DNA from: Agelas oroides
Taxonomy: Eukaryota > Porifera > Demospongiae > Agelasida > Agelasidae
NCBI GenBank assembly: GCA_949130485.1
Contig: OX422202.1
Location: 5,697,216-5,761,215, forward strand
Direction: 5' to 3'
Length of the DNA stretch: 64,000 nucleotides
The notes beneath the pieces were generated by a model that saw only the letters and a list, made by a program, of their open reading frames with translations, made no database searches and was not told the origin of the DNA. Below, in pieces: positions 1-11,125 of this stretch (position 1 is the first letter of the stretch; the number at the start of each line of letters is the position of its first letter). The position numbers and the translations under genes are program-made.

Positions 1-3000
1 CATGGGCAGTAGCAGCCTCACACAGCCTCTTCATCTGCTCATAGTGGTCTTTAATCTCTCTGAGTTCAATTAGTGAGATGTTACGTTTCTGCATGTGATC
101 ACAAACATCCTGAAATATGGACACGGCACAGAGACAAGCTATCTGGCACTCCTGTGGCAGACCTTCCTTCAGCTTGGATTTACTTTCTGAATAAAGGTTT
201 TAAAAGTGAAGCAGTAATGACTATTTTGTTTGTGTTCTAATCTGCGTATATACTTTGTACAAACTATCCAATAAATGAGCTAGTTAGGTTGAATCAAATA
301 AATCTTACCATATAACTTGATGAAGTTTGGCCACAGAGGCCAATGCAACAAGTCATCAAAGGTTAGGTTGAGCTTTCCAATATGAGGATGTAGGTTGGGG
401 TACTTCCTCTTCAACAATTTGCCCAGTAGACTCCCCACATGAGCTGACTTTGTGGCTGCAAGCTTTTCAAAGTCTTGTTCTGCATATTTTGTAGGCTGTG
501 GAAAGGACCATTTTATATTTTTAATTTTCAAATTTTAATCCACAACCTTCACTCTCTACTCCAGGTTGAAAGTGCTAGATGTTAATTCACCTTGGAAAGA
601 ATGTTGTCAACAGCTACAGTGCCAACCTCCATGAGAGCATCAGTTAGAATAGTGTGAAGGTTTTCGTGTTCTTCAAGCAAGCACACAAGATCAAATTTCC
701 ACTTGTCAGGGACCTGTGGTAGTATGTTTAAATATATTGACTAGTAAGAATAACAGTATCTGTGATTCAGTACTGACCTCATTTGTTCTCTTTCGGATGT
801 GAGCTCTGGCAATGTTATACCATTGTTCCGCGACTTGTGGGTCAGGTGGACACTCCAGAGTAAGGAGAGATTGCCATAACTGTGTACGCAGTAGAAGATG
901 ATGTCAATTTAGAATATGTTGTGTTTGTACTGTTGTTATTACCTTGAGCTCCTCCTTTGAAGTTGATTTCCATGATGCTGCTGACAGGCTACCCCCAAAC
1001 AAAGACCCCCCAATCACTGCACGATCCACAATCCACCCTGAGAGAATGCCCTTCAGGAAACTGAAGGCCTGCTCAATAGCTTCATCCTTCTGATACTTCT
1101 CATCACTAGGACAGAAGGCTTTTAGCTGAGCAACAGCAAACAAGATGAGGGATATTGAAGCTTTTAGGACGTCCACACAGTGTGTGGTACGAGTTTTAAG
1201 TTTGTTGGTAAGCCAACTATATAGCATCACTGTTGCATTCACCATGAAGACAAAAGCCTGTGGACTGAAAGTAAACTACCAGGGTCAGCAAAGCCATGCA
1301 TACTAGAAACTTTTGAGTTCCGATAATCACTTACTCTTCCTTTGCACTTTTCATAGTCAATTGCTGGATTTGGGATACCCAGCCAATCCATTCTTTGGCC
1401 TAACCGTGAAACAACAAGCCATTTCTAAAATAATTCCTCTGATCACAAAGTTCTAAAATTTTACATACCTCATTTTTATTGAATATTCCTGCAGCTGCAT
1501 ATTTCACCATGTTTGTCAGCCATACAGTAGACAAAACTGGAGGAATACGTTCAAACAAGGAAGGCAAATCTTTCTTTGGGCAGATGTAGACAAAGACTCG
1601 AACAAGAAGGCGATCAAGAATAAAATGGTCTTTAAATCTGTCAAAGCTTTCCTCAATGAACCTGCAAAGTACACAATATTAAGTTATTCCCAGAATCCAT
1701 AAGCTTCATTTACCTTTGCTAATACCATTTACAAAGTTATCAGTTACATCCATCTGCTAGATAATGTAACCATTACCTGCATCATTTAACTTAACATTAT
1801 TGTAGTGAGAACTCCTAAACGTAAAAATATTTGAGGTACTTCGTGATCATTTCAGTTGCTTGTATATGACACTTGTATATGACACTTGTATAACTCTTAC
1901 TGAACCCAGCAAGAACATCATAATTTACTATTTATTCTTCAAAATTCCATAGTAATCACAATCAACTCTGAACTTCCATCACTCTTCATCAAAATGTGTT
2001 CTTCCCTATAAGTACAGGAGGACACTTGTCTGCTAGTGTATCTACATCCACAGAAGGTTAGGCTTTTGTTTATTATCAAGCAATAATGGCAGTGGACTAA
2101 CCACAACTAAAATGGTTTGCAGTGCATGCAACATCAAGGTCATATGTATCATACTCTATGGCAACTACCATACATACCCTTGCTCAGAATCATACATCCT
2201 GCGTTTGAACTCATCCAAATCAAACTCCCATTCTTGGTTAAAAGAAATCTTTTTTGGATCCATTACTGGCTTTTGATATGGCTCAGAAAAGCCCTTAAGA
2301 AAATGGTAAAGAGGAAGAGCAAGGAGCCACTCCTTGTGAAATTTTCCTTTCCTGGTTTGCTTGCACAACACAGCAACTGAAGTAGCAACTTCACTCCTGT
2401 AGGTAGTTACAAGTGTAGACAGTGAGCTTGGTAAATGAAATCAACACACACGTCTGTATGAATTACCTGTACTTTTTGGGTAAAATCTCACAGAGATACA
2501 CGTAATCTGGGCACTCTTTCTTCTCCAAATTGGGTTTGAGGTACAGCATTTCAACAAGTGGAAGAGCAAACCTTTCAATTTTCAAATTGTGAATGCCAAT
2601 TTTAGGCAGACAATGAGTAACACAGAGTGCTGATGCTAATCTGTTTTCAGTGGCTCCATCCTCTAACGCATCCACAACAGACTCCAGCCATTCCTTCATT
2701 ACCTGAATGTAGTGAATAATTCATATCATGGAGTATTTGCAGTGATTGGGGACATGGGTGCGAAACAAACCTCAGTAAACTTCGAATCCAGTTTCGGTGT
2801 TGATGGTGTAGAATAGCTCTGATTAAATATGATTGGATTGTAGAGACGATAAAAGACATGGCAAATCTCTTCCACTATCATCTGAATATTAGCCTGTTGT
2901 GGGAAGCTACCTGAACATAACATTTGCTTGTATCTGTCAAGGTACACGTGGAGACTGAGCTTTCCCATCTCAAATGGGGAGAGAATAGTGATACCCTCTT

Positions 3001-6000
3001 CTTCTTGTGATTGTGAGTCTGAACCAAATCCAACCCACGCTTTAACTTTCTCCTTTGCTTTTTCGAAGAGAGATTTTGATGTTTTCATGTCCTTGGGGTA
3101 GACTACAGTGTCATACTGATGGTATGTGCCTAGATGCATGTGAAATGAAAACAGGCTGATGAATAAATGCATAATATCAATCATTAGTAACACATACCTT
3201 CACATGATTGTAGGTATTTATCCTGAGCTATAAGCAAACATCTGTTAGGATTCCAGGAATACACATGATAGTATTCATAGCAGTCATCTGGATGCACCAT
3301 CTTGGGTGAATAAATAACAAATTTATAGGGAATTGGATATTTCAGAATTGTTGCATCAATCTGTAAGGTGCAGGTCATCTCACATAAACCGTTGCCAAGA
3401 TCCCTATATAAGGCAATAAATTATGAGTTTATGAGTTTATGGCTTCTGAATCTAATGAAATACATACTGTAACTTAACATATTTCTGTAAATAGAAAACA
3501 GACTTTCATTACATACCTGTAAATGGTCATGTTTCCACAATCATACTCCCAGTTTCCCAAATTCTTGTGTCCAAACCGGATGTGCATACAGGAGGTGGGA
3601 CCCCAGTCCCAAAGTGGCAAATGAACCAGTGCATGGAAAGTAATTTTAATGGACCTCTCAACAGGAGATTGAAATCCTCTAAGCTGCATCTCAGGTCTAC
3701 AAGAGCAGGAAAAATCAATTTACATACAATATATCTTGCGTATGTGCAATCCCTTCGACATTACTACTAACATGAATCGTTGGCTGTGGTCAAAAAGGCA
3801 TCGATGAACACTTGTAGCATCAGGGAGAGTAGATGGTGTGTCCTTGTCTTTTTGCTGCTTCTTCTTATCCTTTTTTTGTTTGGTTCCTGAGAAGAGTTCA
3901 TCCTCCCTTTTAGATTTGTGATACATCGTACCCTCTCCAGTGGGACCAGGCTGTATAATGCAAAAGAAATCTTAGAGTGGTCAAAGATGATAGAACACAT
4001 ATTCCATGTTAAATGTGTTGGCTCTCCGTGAGCTGCTGCTTAAATGTGCATGACCAATTTTGTTTATAGTCTTGTGTCAATAGTTCCATCTGGGTATAAA
4101 GCTGAATATATGAACAAGTGCATAGAGCCCACATATAGACCTTATGCAGTGGGTGTGGCTTCAAGGTTAGCAACCGCTATTTATGTTGCCATGGTAACAC
4201 CAATTTTATATGACAATTCTTATAGTCCAAATGACTCAAATCTCAAATATGAAAGTTATCGGCCTTATGGTTGATTTTTTAAAAATCGTCAAACTTTGGC
4301 TTTTAAGTATTGAGTTCTATGGTGAGTGGCTGCATAAGGTCTATATACGTCCAATCTCTGCCATAATCAAAGTTGTTAAATCTTTTGAAATGAACAGCAC
4401 TGAAGTGCAGAACCCTCGGCGCAAGCTATATGATAAGTGTTTATGCTTGCCATATGTGTTCGGTTCTGTTCTTGCCTGTGCAAAGTCCGCTCACGTGTTT
4501 CAGAAGCTCTCTTACTCGCTTTGCAGACTTTGTCTCTCTCTCAAGTTCCTCACTAATAACTCTTCCTCAGACAGTAGGCCTAAGGCTTTTCTGACCTCTT
4601 CATGTGCACTACGGTATTACACTTGTGGGCATACCTTTCTCAGACACATAGACCTATTGCACTCCATTGCATGCACTACGGTATTACACTGTTGGCATAC
4701 CTTTCAGGCTTTCTGAACCTCTCATAAAAAGACAGTCACAACGCGTGCTCCAAGTCACGTGATCGCACATTACCGCTACGTACGTGTTACGGAGAGGTAT
4801 ACGGAAACATTGCACGTGAAGAAAATGGCTGACTTAGTCGCTGTAAGTTTATAAGTTAACGCTTCTAACTTTTGAACTAAGCAGTTTTAGAGAAAACGGC
4901 TTTTTAATTTTACTGCATTTTCCGCGCTGTAGCCGCTGATACCTCTCGTTGGACACCTAAAAGCGCAAGAAGGCAGAATACAGAAAACGGACAGATACAC
5001 AGACACACAGACACACAGGACAACTACTGTAACCCTCGTCGCGCATGCGCGCCAAGGGTTAACAATACCACGTGCTCTAAGTTACACATTACCGTTACGT
5101 ACGTGTTACGGAGAGGTATACGGAAACATTGCAAGTGAAGCAAAATGGCTGACTTAGTCGCGGTAAGTTTATAACGCTTCTAACTTTTGAACTAAGCAGT
5201 TTTAGAGAAAATGGCTTTTTAGTTTTACTGCATTTTCCACGCTGTAGCCGCTGATACCTCTCGTTGGACGCCTAAAAGCGTGAGAAGGCAGAATAGAGAA
5301 AACGGACACACAGACACACACACAGACACACAGGACAACTACTGTAACCCTCCTCGCGCATGCGCGCCGAGGGTTAATTATGGGGGATAATGAGACCAGA
5401 AATACAATTACTGGTAATAACTGAATTTTTTGCTCACGTTATAAATGTATGGAACCACAGCACTTGTAAAAGTGGGGAGAAGCACCTGGCACACACAGTT
5501 TGCACAAGTACAAAGTCTCCTTGGTAACCTCAGTTGCACTAATAACAGTGTATCTTAGTTTACCTGCTGAAAGATCACAACACAGGGTTTTGCTTCCTAC
5601 AAGGTATATTCAAGAGGTTTTTAAGTCAGAACTGTCATCACTTTGACAGCAAGTGTTTGCATCATCTTGTTTGAGGAGACCTGTGAACTTCAAAGGCAAA
5701 TTGCATCATTTACATGCCATAATGTTTACCTGAAATGGATGAATGCGCAAATCATTTTTGCAAACAAAGTGCTCTCACTTCTTTCCCAAAATTGTTACCA
5801 CAGAGGACATTCAATAGCAGACATCTTTCAGACTGGAGAAATTGACAGACTGACGTTATGTAATATTCTGATGGCCCACAAGAAATTGGGGAGTCTGCAC
5901 AGGTGCAAACAGTCCCTTTCTTGGGAGTCTGGATACAAAGCTAGTAGTGTTCTAACAATTAGCGTAATTGCTCAGCGCAGTGAGGCTTGATATTGGTGAC

Positions 6001-9000
6001 GTAGGGGTATAGGCATAACATATGTAGGAGGCGTGGCGTATATAGGAGGCTCAAGGCTCGGCAGTCGCGTTGCAGTCTCAGCCCCATATGTCAAATGTAT
6101 GTCACGCTTTTGGCCTCCAGGGCCCCCCCGCAAGTACAGGCACACGTGATCTCCATCACTGCTGAATTAGCGGTCGAACTAGCTCCAGTTCAATATGAAG
6201 TTATTAAGCAGCCAAGTGAGTTCAGCATGATCATAGAGAGCACTACTGAACAAACGAGCGAGCCTGGTGTGAGCTTCCAACTCGACTTCCATCTGAACAA
6301 GCGAGCAAATTCAGCATACGCACCCAGCTTGATCTGCACCACTTTCTACACTTTTCTTGCGGGCAGTGTATTGCTGTTTGTTTTCCCTAATTGAACTCCC
6401 TCGCTCGGCAGTTCTGGACTGCATGACTGAAGAAAATCTGAGCACTGGCTTTCCACAAAGGCCTTTCAACAGCTACTGTTTGACAACTGTCTAGCCTCGT
6501 ACCGAGGCCAATGAATAGCCTATGTACGGGGCTAAGGACCATCAATTATATAACTATTTCTACTCGTGCTTATAGCCGCTATTGTAGTCTATCACTTATA
6601 CACTGTTAAATCAGTGTTGTAATAACACTCTACAAAATAAGCTGCAATTTGGGGGGTGTTACTAATGCACCCTATTATATTAACGAAGTGTGAAAGGTGT
6701 TAGGGGTGACAATTACCGTAAACGCTGGTTATTAGGCGCACCTTGCTATTAGGCGCACATTATTTTTAGGCGCATGCTTCCTTCCTGGTACACGGTATCA
6801 TTTATTAAGCGCATGTGCATTAAATAGAGTATACGCCGGCGGCGAGAGATCGAGTGAAAACCATGGCATGAAGAACACGCAGCACACTCGATTGTCATCC
6901 TGAAGTCAAAGAAAGAAGAGCTACACTGCTTTTCCCCGCTTCTGGCTAACAAAGTCACAAGCCACATCCTTCGCGGTTTACTAAAACTTTCTCCCGTACG
7001 ACGCGTAGAGCCCCTCATATTTCCTTGAGTATACAATGGCTGCGAGTCACGGTCTCTTTGAGGAGGATGGAGCCTTCTGATTTTACGTCGATACTTGCCA
7101 GGTGAACACGTCTAACGATCTACTGCGCACTCATGCCCGCCTGTAGGGCGTGCCTTTCATTGCATCCCTTATTTAGCGCATATCCTCTATTAGGCGCATA
7201 TTTGCTTACCACTTACACTTATAAGCGCATGCGCTTATTAACCAGAATCTACGGTAGTGGTTCATTGCACTTTTAATACCCCTCAACACCCTATGATGGG
7301 TGTCAGAGCCTGTTTTGAGGAGCGGCTAGGCTCTGCTTTGTGCGTGAGGCTTTCTGCATTTATGTACCCGTAGGCCCGTAGTCTGGTGGGTTCGAGGGGT
7401 TCGGATGAAGACAGATCGAGTTCTGCAAAGTGCAACACACACTGTCCCAGGCTCTCCCACACGTGCGCAAACCTTTTCACTAACATTTCATCACCAAGAA
7501 GTGAGGCTACACCGTTGACAGCATACATGTATACAGTACAGTCAACAATTATACATATGAATCTCACGAGTCGGGGCAGTCTTGTTCACAATTAACCCCC
7601 TCATTGGTAATAGTAACATAGCAGATAGCAGATGTTGCGATGAGAATGGTGACTTAACCCCCCATTAGCCAACCCACCTACGGGCCTGCCTAGTTATTAG
7701 TTCAAAGCAGCACTAGCTAGTGCACTAGAAGCAGCACTTGATTTTTTATTAGTTCTGCAACAGCTTACTTTTCGTGGCATGCTAGAGGTTGGCTTAGGAT
7801 GAGTGGACAACATTATGAGGACAGTTAATGTGTGGGCTTTACCTAGACTAATGAATAATTGAGGTGTTTGAATACAAAAATACATTTGTTAAAGGGGTGT
7901 TCAAGCTAACAACTGGTTTATCAAGCCTTGGAAGGGTGGAACTAGTGACAGGCCCTCAATCAGAAATTACACACAACATGGATCAGCCCGCCTTTGTTAG
8001 GGGAAGAAAGTCCAGACCATAAAGGGTCTTGCATTAAAAGCATTTACTCAACAGGTTTATGGTGGATTGGACATATACAGTGTATACACTTGTGAATAGA
8101 GTATAGCCTAGAGTGATGGTACAGTCAGAAGGGAAATTTCAATCAAATTCATGAGTAGTTAGCTACTACGTATTCATTAGGCCTTTAATTATAAACAATC
8201 CATATAGGAATGTGGGACTTTTTTTATGACACAAGCACATCAAGCTAACCTTTGTTATGGCTTCAGAAGCACTTTGAGAATTCCATGCCTGCTGACTGAG
8301 CAGTTCAGTGTCATTGGCTGTCTTGGGTAGTGTATTGATAGCCTGATTTTGGGTTGAAGATTGCTCGCTATTACCTTGGCCTTTAGCAACATCTGGTGCT
8401 TGGTCATGATCATCCTCTTTGCGTGTAGGCTTGGATGGATTCTGTATTGGTGATTGTCGTCCTGGCGGGTCTGTTGAGAAATGGTTGTCATCGTTCCCCA
8501 CTTGCAACTTGTCAACTGATGACCCTGATTCTGCTGGGGTCGGAGGAGTAGTGGAAGCGGGTGGAAAAGATTTAGGCTTAGGAGGAACAGGGGGAACTTC
8601 AGGGGGGTGTTGTTGCTGGGGGAAAGGTGCACTGCTGCTAGGGAGCTGTTGTTGCTGGGGGAAAGGTGCACTGCTTCTAGGGAGCTGTTGTTGCTGGGGG
8701 AAAGGTGCACTGCTGCTAGGGAGCTGTTGTTGCTGGGGGAAAGGTGCACTGCTGCTTGGGAGCTGTTGTTGCTGGGGAAGAGTTGCACGACCACTAGGGT
8801 CCTGGGATTGTTGGGGAATAGTTGCACCACCGGTAGGGACCTGGGATTGCTGGGGAATGGTTGCACCACTGGTAGGGACCTGGGATTGCTGGGGAAGAGT
8901 TGCACGACCACTAGGGACCTGGGATTGCTGGGGAATAGTTGCACCACCGGTAGGGACCTGGGATTGCTGGGGAATAGTTGCACCACCGGTAGGGACCTGG

Positions 9001-9827
9001 GATTGCTGGGGAATAGTTGCACCACCGGTAGGGACCTGGGATTGCTGGGGAAGAGTTGCACGACCACTAGGGACCTGGGATTGCTGGGGAATAGTTGCAC
9101 CACCGGTAGGGACCTGGGATTGCTGGGGAATAGTTGCACCACCGGTAGGGACCTGGGATTGCTGGGGAAGAGTTGCACGACCGCTAGGGACCTGGGATTG
9201 CTGGGGAAGAGTTGCACCACCACTAGGGGCCTGGGATTGCTGGGGAAGAGCTGCACCACCGCTAGGGTGAACTAGAGTTGCTCTACCTGTATTTTCTTTT
9301 TGATATTCACTGTCAGCTGTTGCGGCTGTTATACTCTTGGGGTGTTTTGGTGGTGTTCTTGACTCTGGCTGTGGTTGCTCTGCTGGGATGTCATGAGCAT
9401 CAATACTGGAACAAGGTGAACTACCTTGTGATGCGGGTGGATTCTGTCTATTCTTAATAGTGTCCTTGGATTTCTGTTGTGTGTCCCCTTCTTTTCCGAT
9501 ACTCTCAACAGCATTCTTGACTTCAGCTTTGTGTTGTTCCGTTGTCTCAAGGTTGTGTTGCTGAGTTTTCAGTTCATGATTCATTTTGTCATCTGCAGGT
9601 TTTTGACTAGTGTGGCATTTGTGGCAAATCTGGGCAGACGGTGTGAATAGTTTTATCTTGCAAGCAGGATTTACGCAGTATATCTCAGGGTCGGGCAAGT
9701 CCTCTTTCTGAGGTTTTCCACAACGGTTACAAAATCTTGAGTCGATCTCTAATTCCTTGTTACAATGTGGGCATCGCTTTAAAGCCCTATTAGCAGCCAT
9801 CTTGCCACCATCAGAGGATTCAGACAT
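1..9827 (-). CDS. RNF213: RNF213 (mysterin)-like E3 ubiquitin ligase, 5' half, 14 exons
   Basis: Human RNF213 is a giant cytosolic AAA+ ATPase and ubiquitin ligase linked to lipid droplets and defence against intracellular pathogens. Only the N-terminal part (about 1378 codons) lies here; the AAA and RING parts would be beyond base 1. Exons with GT-AG borders, in transcript order: 9827-8250, 3950-3772, 3696-3517, 3403-3198, 3129-2771, 2702-2467, 2396-2178, 1661-1469, 1399-1335, 1264-943, 879-778, 713-591, 495-309, 186-1. Reading phase is kept across every junction. Exon 1 has two zinc ribbons (CPHC..FCNRC, CVNPAC..CHKC), as at the human N terminus. Exons 3-5 carry IPYKFVIY, NRCLLI and YHQYDTVVYPK, close to my memory of the human CBM20-like region. 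An in-frame ATG at 9842 is an alternative start; 9827 was preferred because the next residues lead directly into the zinc ribbon. Exon 10 starts at 1264, not at the nearer AG at 1258, because only 1264 keeps the frame. Confidence 0.82.
4133..4346. mobile_element. Short MITE-like element with exact 17-bp terminal inverted repeats
   Basis: The arm at 4133-4149 (atatagaccttatgcag) is the exact reverse complement of 4330-4346. The 180 bp between them have no recognisable coding content. Size and structure fit a non-autonomous DNA transposon, but no target-site duplication was established. Confidence 0.5.
4742..5060. repeat. Tandem repeat pair, copy 1
   Basis: About 310 bp, nearly identical to 5069-5375. 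It contains an ATG (4825) followed by six codons reading MADLVA and then gtaagt at 4843, a CA-rich stretch, and a 30-bp near-palindrome (5031-5060) centred on gcgcatgcgc. It could be a captured promoter with first exon, or a mobile element end. Confidence 0.8.
5069..5375. repeat. Tandem repeat pair, copy 2
   Basis: Second copy of the 4742-5060 repeat. It keeps the ATG (5145), the same six codons, a gtaagt donor-like site (5163) and the terminal near-palindrome at 5346-5375. Differences are scattered substitutions and small indels, so the duplication is not brand new. Confidence 0.8.
6716..7254. mobile_element. TA-flanked non-autonomous DNA transposon (mariner/pogo-like)
   Basis: The ends are ccgtaaacgctggtta and its imperfect reverse complement taaccagaatctacgg, each flanked by TA (6714-6715 and 7255-7256). 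Just inside both ends the motif ttattaggcgcat is repeated several times, as expected of subterminal transposase-binding sites. TA target duplication is characteristic of the Tc1/mariner/pogo group. A 95-codon minus-strand frame inside (6749-7036) is not recognisable as transposase. Confidence 0.65.
8604..9266 (-). repeat. Coding 39-bp minisatellite, 17 units of 13 residues, in RNF213-like exon 1
   Basis: Seventeen head-to-tail 39-bp units encode a Pro/Gln-rich 13-residue repeat. The first thirteen are variants of P[ST]G[GR]AT[IL]PQQSQV. The last four are P[SR]SSAPFPQQQQL. PTGG and PSGR units alternate in a higher-order pattern (runs of two, three and two PTGG-type units between PSGR units), which suggests multi-unit duplication. 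All units stay in frame and no stop is present. Composition predicts an unstructured linker between the zinc ribbons and the folded part of the protein. Open frames on the other strand and in other phases are by-products of the 39-bp period, which is a multiple of three. Confidence 0.93.
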
Positions 9828-9842
9828 CTTGTTTTCTCGCAA

Positions 9843-10170
9843 CAGCTTAAGAAAATCAATTGGTGACGCCTACAGTTTCCTTGTCGCTTGACAGAGAGTG
9901 ACTCGACTGTCTTGTTTACTGTGTTCACGCGATACGCCGGAGCGAATGACATACTTTAATTACGTAATGATATTTACTAGCCCCGCCCATAATTTCTGAG
10001 CTTGACGTTGACTACTTTGGAATCCAGCCCCCGCGGTGCTACTAAGACTGCAGACTGAGTGGCGCAGCAGAGGGTCGGCCAGGATCGGCCTGGCCAGTGC
10101 AGTCTGCCAGTATACCCGCCCAAAGTTCCAGTCAATTGCGCATAACTTTCGTGGAGGGCATTCATATAGC
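9843..10170. promoter_or_regulatory. Upstream region of the RNF213-like gene (minus strand)
   Basis: This DNA lies directly 5' of the RNF213-like start and must hold its 5' UTR and probably its promoter. No TATA box or other defined element could be assigned. The only support is position. Confidence 0.3.
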
Positions 10171-10172
10171 GT

Positions 10173-10204
<32 letters not shown>

Positions 10205-10454
10205 CGGCGCGCATAGCTCGCGCAGTTGTCTGTGCGTGCGTGTAGCGCACAGTGTCCTAGGGGGCATCCCCCCCCCCCTTCCCCCCTTCCCCCTTCCCCC
10301 CCCTCCCCCCTTCCCCCCTCCCCCCCCTCCCCCCTCCCCCCCCCTCCCCCCTCCCCCCCCTCCCCCCTCCCCCCTCCCCCCTTCCCCCCTCCCCCCTTCC
10401 CCCCTCCCCCCTTCCCCCCTCCCCCCTTCCCCCCTCCCCCCTTCCCCCCTCCCC
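10171..10454. repeat. Poly-G run and long C-rich polypyrimidine tract
   Basis: An uninterrupted G run of about 30 bases (to about 10202) is followed, after about 60 bp, by about 190 bp of C5-8 blocks separated by T or TT (10269-10454). The minus strand of the tract can form many G-quadruplexes. Exact lengths are unreliable in most sequencing data. Proline- or glycine-rich open frames here are artefacts of composition. Confidence 0.9.
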
Positions 10455-10659
10455 ACGAAAATTTAGACCGCATGAGAGCGCTTCTGAGGCCGTCGGAGAC
10501 CGCCATAACCACGCAAAATTTATGGCAACTCATATTTGTTCGTTTCTTTCCTTCGGAATCAGCCTTTGTATTTGAGGCACTGCCACCAAACGTACTCTTG
10601 GGATTGAGTGGTTTATGTTTGCGGGACATGAAGCAGCGACGGGCGTCTGTAATCACTGG

Positions 10660-11125
10660 ACTGGACTGCAAGTTTGCAACAAGGCCGCATGATAATGAGG
10701 GCTACCACAAACTGTGTAGTAGCAATTAATGTGCATGATCATGTACTTAATACTGCAGCAATTAACTACAGTAGCTAGTACTCAGTGGCCACATGAAGAG
10801 CAGTTAACAAAGGAACAAGTACGCTCCATGACAAGTCACAAATTGAACACTGTGTCCAGCAACTACAAGTGTTGGAAGTAAGTTAGCTGATGTTGATTGT
10901 ATCTTGTTTGTCAGCATCCAGTCACATTGTTATGAGAAAGTACTGCAACTTGTACACACTGTCACAACAACAAAAGATCACATTTAGATAATCCATGGAA
11001 AGTCCTAACTAATGGAGCTGTTTTGAAACTAGATGTTTAGATGTTGAGTGGAACTTGTTTTTGCAAACTCACTGAGGAGGCAATCATATGACAGCTGAAA
11101 ACATCAAAGCCCATGTACTGTTAAG
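10660..11125 (+). repeat. Array-type upstream flank, leftmost copy
   Basis: This stretch matches the DNA upstream of array genes B and H (21520-22720 without its inserted element, and 57765-58110). The order of segments is the same: the gcaacaaggccrcatg segment, tttaacaaaggaacaagtac, ctccatgacaagtcaca, ctacaagtgttg, tagctgatgttgat, acaacaaaagatcac and gataatccatgg. It marks the left edge of the duplicated array and suggests that gene A once had a B/H-type 5' flank. Confidence 0.8.

Larger units (their letters stand above)
3951..8249 (-). other. Large intron 1 of the RNF213-like gene, rich in MITE-like repeats
   Basis: This intron begins with gttagc after the last exon 1 codon and ends with a tacag acceptor before exon 2. 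It is far longer than the other introns of the gene (63-516 bp). It holds a short inverted-repeat element, a tandem pair of about 310 bp repeats and a TA-flanked element, listed separately. Open frames of 60-170 codons occur (for example 5643-5990 and 6095-6394, plus strand), but I recognise none and see no supporting exon structure. Confidence 0.7.

Noticed and set aside
4210-4716. 168-codon plus-strand frame in intron 1.
   Set aside because: Overlaps an inverted-repeat element; no recognisable domain or exon signals.
5643-6394. Two plus-strand frames of 115 and 99 codons in intron 1.
   Set aside because: No family recognised, no splice structure; lengths are within chance expectation for this amount of sequence.
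7380-7410. Possible tRNA B-box (gggttcgagggg).
   Set aside because: No A-box at proper distance and no cloverleaf could be drawn.
8604-9266. CRISPR-like regular repeat.
   Set aside because: Units are contiguous without spacers and encode protein in a eukaryotic exon.
8255-9275. Long open frames in other phases and on the plus strand across the RNF213-like repeat (up to 334 codons, Cys/Trp/Gly-rich).
   Set aside because: They result from a 39-bp repeat with no stop in any of these phases; the zinc-ribbon frame continues into phase-matched exons and is the real one.
10226-10729. Proline-rich and glycine-rich frames over the C-tract.
   Set aside because: Pure homopolymer composition; no domain or splice support.
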